In this document: positions 57,626-64,000 of the stretch, piece after piece
Layout: each line of letters starts with the position of its first letter
How positions within the stretch are numbered: the first letter of the stretch is position 1
Assembly (NCBI GenBank): GCA_024220505.1
Contig: JAKZZE010000028.1
Location: 558,001-622,000, forward strand
Reading direction: 5' to 3'
Source of the DNA: Rhizopus arrhizus
Taxonomy: Eukaryota; Mucoromycota; Mucoromycetes; Mucorales; Rhizopodaceae
DNA length: 64,000 nucleotides
Notes under the pieces: model-generated
What the model saw: only the letters and a program-made list of their open reading frames with translations
Databases searched by the model: none
What the model was told of the DNA's origin: nothing
Position numbers and translations under genes: made by a program

Positions 57626-59406
57626 TCTTTTGAAATTGGCGAATTTCTATATTTGAAGAAGCCAATAAAATTCAAAAGGAAAGGAAAAGTAAAAGAAAAA
57701 GAAAAGCAGCTATCAAAGCTTAGCATACTTATAAAAAAGGATATGAGTTACACTAGATAAAAAAATAGCCAAACATAGAAATTCTTACTACTTTCAGTCA
57801 ACCGCAGTAAAGTATAGTAGAGTGATCAAAATTAAGGTTTGTGCACATTCTTTAAAAAAAAAATTAATTTGGAAATTTACAGGAATTACATTAAAGACCT
57901 TTGAGATGCCTTAAGTTTTTTAAGTAGATCGTTTGTCCATGCAAGAAAGATATAGTAGCTTAAATTTTTTAGTTCTCGGTTGAAACACATAATATGAAAA
58001 GATAAAGATGTAGATTTTGTTTAAAGAATAGGTAGTGTAACTTGTTAGTATAACACAATTAAAGATAGTGGAGGGCTTTGGTTGTACCAACATTCTTTTT
58101 AAATGTGACAATCTGAAGAATGTTTGTGGACTACAATTGGCCACTTCATCAAGTTAGTCAGGCAGGTGATTTAGAGGGTTAATTGTGTACAAAAGAGAGA
58201 ATGAAATGAAAATGAAGGTAGAGTACTGTTTGATTTTTTTTTTAAAAAAGCTGTTTCCTTTGCGTAAAGCTAACATGAGCCAGTAAAGTTGGTTTGACTC
58301 AAATTGAAAAGTATAATACAAGAGATTGTCTAAATACGCCCGATTTATAAGGTTAAATTTACTGCTAAAAACAAAAATACAAGAGTAGTGAAAAAAGAAA
58401 CAATTAGCCTTTGGAAAAAGTTTAAGGATTTTAAAAGAAGATTCAAAGAGAAGGCTAGGATTTCTACTTGCAAAAGATATTCTCCAACAAGATATATCAA
58501 AGGGTTTGTGAATTTTTTATGTTCTCATCCGACAATTGCAATTAACGAATACGAAATCTCTGCACTTGTGATTTTACCATGGGAATAAATGGCAAGATAA
58601 GGCTATCATATACTCTCAAATCCAAGCAACACATGAATTGACCCTAAAGCTTTAAGAGGTGGCTAAAGATGACGAAGACAGTAGTGGCCGTATGGACAAT
58701 AACAAAAAAAAAAAAAAAAAAAGGACGTCTAGAAGAGATATAAGCAAGTCGGATTTTTTCCGAGATACCGCGCCGAATTAGTAAAACGATGTTGTTATTA
58801 ACCTTAAAAAGTCATTCTATTGAAACAGTTCCTTGATGGTTCTCTAAGATGAATCTACATATAATAGGGATAAAACTGACTAGAAATAGTATTCTTATCC
58901 ATCAAGAAGATAATCTCTAAGTCATTCACAGGTAATGAATATGCTTAAATTGATCAATACATTTTTCAGAGAGCTATAGTTTGAAATATAACCATCATCT
59001 AAATAATAATAGAGTGAGGAAAAAGAAGATGAAGGGATTGTTTGTACTGAACTGATCTCAATCAAATTTCTTAAAGTACTTTTCAACATCAGCCTCATTC
59101 CAAAGTACAATATCTTTAACAGGATGGGAAAAATTAGAGATTTGAAAGAGATTGGCTGAAAAGGAAATTACTGTCTATTACTCTACTTGAGCTTACTGCA
59201 ATTTCCATGCTTTGTAGACTTATGTAAGGAAAGAGATGAAATGATTTACTCTACATTTATTTTAAAGAGAGAAGGTATTGTTTGTTGATTATAAAAGGTA
59301 ACACTCGGTTTGTTTACATTCTATTTGACCCTTCAAATATTGTTTACATTAACTTTCAAAACAAATGAATTTATTAGAATACAAAGAGACAAAATATATA
59401 CACAGT
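57626..59406. other. Intergenic AT-rich region
   Basis: No convincing exon on either strand. A 66-codon plus-strand open frame at 58388-58588 is Lys/Arg-rich with no recognised motif. An A19 tract lies at about 58704-58722. Confidence 0.45.
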
Positions 59407-60462
59407 TTATGTTATTTTATTCATTTTAAACCAAGAAGAATTTCCTTTGATCAACAGTTTACGCAATTTGAAAAGAGAATTTGTTTCTGCTGTATTTAAT
59501 TTTGCAATAGAAGATGAAGTATGCATTGTATATAACACTGCTTCATTTTTCTTTTTCTTTTTAATGTTTTGTTGATCTTGGATTTCCAATAAGTCAATAA
59601 GGTGCTCATCTCCAATCAAAAAGGGTGCGCCACGCGTATACATTTTCCAAATATTGAATTCTTCTCGTATTTTATCTCCCAGCTTTTTTCCATTCTAATT
59701 TATGAGTATTCGAGAATAACATTATGTCTAGATTTACCTGCTTTATTTGTTCTTTTGCATTTTTGTTTTTCATTAATGCATTTCTGCGTTTATAATCACT
59801 TTTTATACACAATGAGATTGTTTTTGCTATTTCAAGATTCACTATTGATTTCTTTAATGTATTCGTATCATCTATTGTATATTAGAAAAGAAAAAAGGCG
59901 GAGTGAAATAGATTTGTTACCAAAAGTATGAAAATAACAAGTGGGATCAATATCGAGTTGTTTTAACTTGACTTTCAATTTGTTTATCAACAATTTATTT
60001 AACCTTTCATCCTCATCCTACCAAATCATTAATATTCTTTTAATAAAAACAGGCAGCTAATTACCTTTAAAATATGATTTGGGCATAGATTATAAGCAGA
60101 CTGAAGAGCAGAATTCAAAGTGGCTTCTGCAAAGCTTATTTTATCCAACCTCATTTCCTTTAGTACATCTTCGGTTTGCTTTGTTCCATATTCAACATCA
60201 TTTAATACTTGGTTAATCAAATTTAGTTGTTGAACTAATTCATCCAATTCGTTTGCCTTAGTTATCAATAGTTTACGTAGCCCTGTCACTGTCTCTGTTC
60301 CCTAATAACCTATAAACATAAAGCCTTTTTTTTTTTAACAAAAAAAATTACCTTGTCAATCATTCTTAATAAATGAACAAATGTTTCGTCTGATGCTCCT
60401 TCATGCTGACTGACAAGTGTTGATTGTGATACGCTTAGAGTAGCACTTTTGTAATGAACCAT
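59407..60462 (-). CDS. Unrecognised coiled-coil protein
   Basis: Five exons join in phase: MVHYKSATLSVSQSTLVSQ ... LLRMIDK (60462 to about 60352); GTETVTGLRKLLITKANELD ... PNHILK; DEDERLNKLLINKLKVKLK ... TF; DDTNTLKKSIVNLEIAKT ... KEQIKQ (about 59755-59880); and NGKKLGDKIREEFNIWKMY to the stop at 59407. About 280 residues, with strong heptad patterns (ELDELVQQLNLINQVLNDVE), poor in Gly and Pro. The all-helical make-up suggests a subunit of a cytoskeletal, kinetochore or tethering complex, but I recognise no family. The consistent phase of four introns supports a real gene. Confidence 0.62.
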
Positions 60463-60817
60463 ATTTTTTATAAAGAAAAAAGAAGAAAATAAAAACGATA
60501 TAAATAATCAAACACTTTATAAAACATCTTCGGGAAATGATAAAATATTCTTTTCTTTATCCTCTTCTCTCTTTTTTTTTTTTTTATTGTGTCAGTGTGT
60601 GACTCGAATTGTTTGTTTTTATGCTTCGTTTCAAGTTTATTAAAATAAACAATAAAGTACAACCGTTCTTATTCTTCTATTATGACCCATCGCCGAGGGC
60701 GTGAATCATTTTTTTTTTTGGCTTCTTTTTAGAGAAAAACAATTTAGTTTATTATAAATATGATTATTATTGTTTGTAAATGCTGATTTTGAGAGAAAAT
60801 GAGAGGGGATCTTTTAT

Positions 60818-62242
60818 TTACACGATTTGTTTTGTCAACTCAGTTTCAGGAATATCATCAGAAGGAGTAGATGGACCGAGTGAAGAAGTATAAGGTGAAT
60901 TACAATCCATCAATTTTTCCCACCAATTTTCAATGATCCTCTTTACTAATCTTTTTGTGGTTGAATGTACTTTTCTTCTCATCCCAGGATGAATAAGTTG
61001 TTGTAATACTCTATAAATTTCATTCTTTTTATAAGGTCTTGAATTTAACTGTGTATTTTCTAATAAGGGTTCCAATACTCTTAAATATGCTTCTAATAAC
61101 TACAATACACATTGTCAACAAATAAACAAAAAGGGGAAAAGAAGAGGGAGAGATACTTACTGTTTGTGCTTCCTTTGTGTCACCTAATCCACATACTTCT
61201 CTCAAGATGATGTCCACTAGCACATAAAGATCATTTGTATAAAAATATTCATACAGGTTGATCCTTGTGAATATAGCATATAATAATTTCAATATTAATA
61301 TTTGTATACAAGTGTCATCTGTTATATTATTTGTTAGTTTCATGATTCATTCTATAAATGTATATATTACTTGATCTGTTGAGCATAAATATCAAATTAG
61401 CACTAAATATGTCAGAAGTGCCAATTCTTTGAGACAACACGTCCAATACCAAGTTTTCACTCTGACCAGACATCATGTATTGTTCGTTAAAGACGAGTAA
61501 AAGACGGATGACATCATAGTTGAAGGATTCTTGAGCATCACCACGTGTTTCTTGTACAAGATTTAGTAGCTGATTTATTAGTGAAGTATCTACCAAGTCT
61601 ACAGTGTATTAATATATGAATAATAAAATATAAATTTACTTTACCTAAGTCATATTTTTCTATTTTATCTAGTTTTGATAATTCAAAACATAAACTAAAC
61701 AAGATACTTGATATCTCAAATGAAGTATGAAATAAACCAAGTTTAATTTCTTGTATTAATTTACGAAATAGTCTATTCTTTTTGGATTGTATCGATTCTG
61801 ACAATATAAATTTCATCCATCTTGGTTCATCTCTCCCTGCTGCAAGTAACACTGCATAAGGGATATATTCTTGTTCTTTTAATGCATGCGAATGAATGAT
61901 GTGCGCTAATACAACTGTACTATAATCTAAGCATATCTTGGAATCAATCAATTTATAAGCGACTTGATTTATTTCATTTAAAGTCTTTAAAAAGTCTTCT
62001 ATTAATATATTTTAGTAGCTTGTATCATTATTATTGTTCTATATTACTAGAATATCGAATAAGAAATCGAATATATTGTGTAATAATCCTTTGAACATCT
62101 TGTTCATTTGAATAGGGTCTATTTAATATCTCATCTAATTCTATTATTGTTATTAGTACATTATATTGTATCATTCATTCATTTTACCTGAATAAAAGCT
62201 TTCAATGTCATCAAAATAATATTCAATAGCATCATCATCCAT
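60818..62242 (-). CDS. SPIN90/Ldb17/Dip1-like Arp2/3 regulator
   Basis: Family members activate Arp2/3 complex to nucleate the first, linear actin filaments at endocytic patches. Exons from ATG 62242 (MDDDAIEYYFDDIESFYSG) join in phase through ELDEILNRPYSNEQDVQRI, YSTVVLAHIIHSHALKEQ, DVIRLLLVFNEQYM and VLDVLSQRIGTSDIFSANLI to FMLNRS. There a 52-nt intron leads to NDTCIQILILKLLYAIFTR, INLYEYFYTNDLYVLVDIIL, and the final exon with YLRVLEPLLENTQL and YKKNEIYRVLQQL. The NLIFMLNR ... TNDLYVLVD ... LRVLxPLLxNTQL series is the signature of the SPIN90 leucine-rich domain. About 420 residues, like yeast Dip1. Confidence 0.87.
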
Positions 62243-63648
62243 TTATAAAGGGAATAAGAAAAGAAAGAAAGAAAGAGAGTAAAAAGAAACAAAAAAAGAT
62301 GAGGAGCAAATCATTTAATTGATAAAATTTATTTTCCTTCTCCGATCCATTGCTTTTTTTCAATCCTTCTCAATTGGTTACCAGATCAAAAGATGAATTT
62401 TTTTTTTTTTTTTTTTTTGAAAATGATAAAATATTTAATTATCTATTTTGCTTATACATGAATGAGAAAAAGACTGTCAAAAAATCTTTAAAGAGTAGGG
62501 TCTTTAATTAAAGAAAAAGACAAAGAGCATGTTTCATTGACTAAAATTGTGAGACACAGTAAGGTAGCTATAAGTTTTTGTGCCTGTCCTTCTTCATCAA
62601 TCATGGCCCAAAAAGAAAATTTGATATAAAGGTACAGAAAATGACTGTCTATGGTATGATTGCTTATAAAGCTCAAAGGAGCAACATGTTCTTTTTGGTC
62701 TATTCACAGTAAAATAATGCTCTTCCGGAACTAAAGACCATATTCAGAGAGTCTGTCAAATGATTATATGCAAATATATCACCCATGATGCACTGCTGTC
62801 ATCAAGACATAATTTGGAGTGTGTCAGCCAAAAAGAACATTTACAATGTCTATTCATGAACAATTCCGTATTTTCCTTAGTTTACATAAAATATCAGCAG
62901 CTATCTTTTGTATTTCTTAACGTCAGTCTATCGCAGATATCTCCCATCAGAGTCTTTGGCTGCATCTTTACCTTTTTGCTTGAACTTTATTGTCTCAATA
63001 CAATCTTAAATTTGTTTATCTTATTGTTATATTCAAAAGTAATAGTTATTGTGTCTGTTTCTCCCTATCTCAAGCTTGTTCTATATAAAAATAGCCAACA
63101 CATAATACAGACAACTGGCACAAGATACTTGTAATACCAACACCTTGCTTTCTAGAAATTGATCTCACTACTGTCTTTATCGGATCTTTAAGGTTTTGAA
63201 GAAAGAATTTCGTTAGCATACGTTTATTCTATCTATTATTTATGCTGTACCTCTAGAAACCTTTTTCTTGATGGTTTTCACGTCCTTTCTGAAATTCTTG
63301 GTAGCCAAGTTGTGCAGAATAACCAATTTTACCTTTCATATATTATGTCATTCCATTTTATTTGAAGGTTTTATTCTCTAGTACAAATTTCATCACAATC
63401 AGCTGCTGGCTAAGAATCAAGTTTGACTTTAAACTTATAAGTGTGATTGTATAGTAATCCTTTGAGAGATTGAATTGTACAATTCCTGTGGCAGTAAAAG
63501 TACCAGCTGAGATTAATTCCTATTTATCATAACATTGTTGAGTTGTAGTGGTTACTGTTGCCACACGTTGGAATATTCACACTCGTGATTAGGGTGATCA
63601 TTCACAGAAACTGAGAAAAAGAAGATTTACAATTCTCCACACATTTAT
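62243..63648. other. Intergenic region
   Basis: AT-rich, with a T21 run at 62398-62418. A hydrophobic 124-codon plus-strand open frame at 62760-63134 has no start context, splice partners or family match and is probably chance. No structured RNA was recognised. Confidence 0.45.
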
Positions 63649-63960
63649 TCATTCCTTTCTTGTAATGGGCTTTACTGATTTATCGATATTTTTACGATTA
63701 AACGGATAAATGTTGCTGTTTCTCATTTTATTACTAGCCTGCTTGTAAGGATGAGATCTAGAAGCAAAAACAGGAGCATCCCTTCCAACTTGTGATACCC
63801 ATGTCTGCTGCTTTCCTTTCAAATTGGTTCCATCAAGCCATTGCTTGCCCAGAAACAAATCATTAATGGTTGTCATGGTAGCAAAAGCAGCCGCTTTCCT
63901 TTCAAATACCCAAGATCCAAGGGAGTCAGGCATCGGGAATCGATGGTCAAACTCAGGAAA
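63649..63960 (-). CDS. Hypothetical protein fragment, possibly repeat-derived
   Basis: A minus-strand open frame with coding-like composition: WLFPEFDHRFPMPDSLGSW, then FATMTTINDLFLGKQWL, GKQQTWVSQVGRDAPVFA and SRSHPYKQASNK, ending at 63649. An AAAAG just upstream could be a splice acceptor, so earlier exons may lie beyond the right edge. The family is not recognised. Confidence 0.4.
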   Translation of the reverse strand, partial: FPEFDHRFPMPDSLGSWVFERKAAAFATMTTINDLFLGKQWLDGTNLKGKQQTWVSQVGRDAPVFASRSHPYKQASNKMRNSNIYPFNRKNIDKSVKPITRKE

Positions 63961-64000
63961 TAGCCACTTTTATCATCAAAGCTGATATATCAATTGTGTG

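Noticed and set aside
62760..63134. 124-codon hydrophobic plus-strand open frame as a membrane protein
   Set aside because: No start context, splice partners or recognisable family; composition matches translated AT-rich DNA.
1..64000. CRISPR array, prokaryotic operon, viral or biosynthetic cluster
   Set aside because: No regularly spaced repeats, ribosome-binding-site operons, viral hallmark genes or polyketide/peptide synthetase domains were seen.

Overview
The window is nuclear DNA from a fungus, most likely an early-diverging mould of the Mucoromycota (Mucorales type). The evidence is AT-rich intergenic DNA with many poly(A)/poly(T) tracts, intron-dense genes with short GT-AG introns (about 45-90 nt), conserved eukaryotic housekeeping genes, and several decayed DDE transposases plus one APE-type LINE. 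I see no prokaryotic genes, no CRISPR array, and no rRNA or tRNA gene. Gene models were assembled by eye from conserved motifs, reading phase and splice sites. Most outer limits are solid; some first exons are less so.
Layout. 1-13 kb: an Mga2/Spt23-like membrane-tethered transcription factor (runs off the left edge), translation factor eIF3g, a frameshifted mucoromycete-type hypothetical gene followed by a decayed transposase, a 1.4-kb sequence with 13-bp terminal inverted repeats, a UBP/USP deubiquitinase, ribosomal protein uS11, a possible small gene, Arl8 GTPase and the tRNA methyltransferase Dnmt2. 13-21 kb: a seven-helix receptor with a very long tail, a ZCCHC8-like zinc-knuckle/PSP protein, a mitochondrial carrier and a WW-domain protein. 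21-26 kb: repeat debris, including a Tc1/IS630-like transposase with few lesions, then a gene-poor AT-rich stretch. 26-37.6 kb: glycine decarboxylase P-protein, mismatch-repair/meiotic MLH3, an AVT-type vacuolar amino-acid transporter and an Iml2/TTC39-family TPR protein. 37.6-47 kb: degenerate transposase remnants and an apparently intact LINE of about 5.9 kb with a perfect 15-bp target-site duplication. 47-64 kb: RNA polymerase II subunit RPB2, an ABCC-type ABC transporter, an unrecognised coiled-coil protein, and a SPIN90/Ldb17/Dip1-like Arp2/3 regulator.
Most genes are unlinked housekeeping functions; no biosynthetic cluster or multigene defence system is visible. Close divergent pairs (Dnmt2/receptor, ZCCHC8/carrier, MLH3/AVT) may share promoter regions. 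The most distinctive items are the young LINE inserted about 450 bp upstream of RPB2, the inverted-repeat element with an internal 12-bp perfect hairpin at 5.3-6.7 kb, and a recurring pattern of single-base frameshifts at or beside homopolymers inside otherwise conserved genes (USP, ZCCHC8, RPB2, ABC transporter). That pattern points to sequencing or assembly indels rather than biology, but needs reads to settle. I did not find a convincing new multi-gene system.
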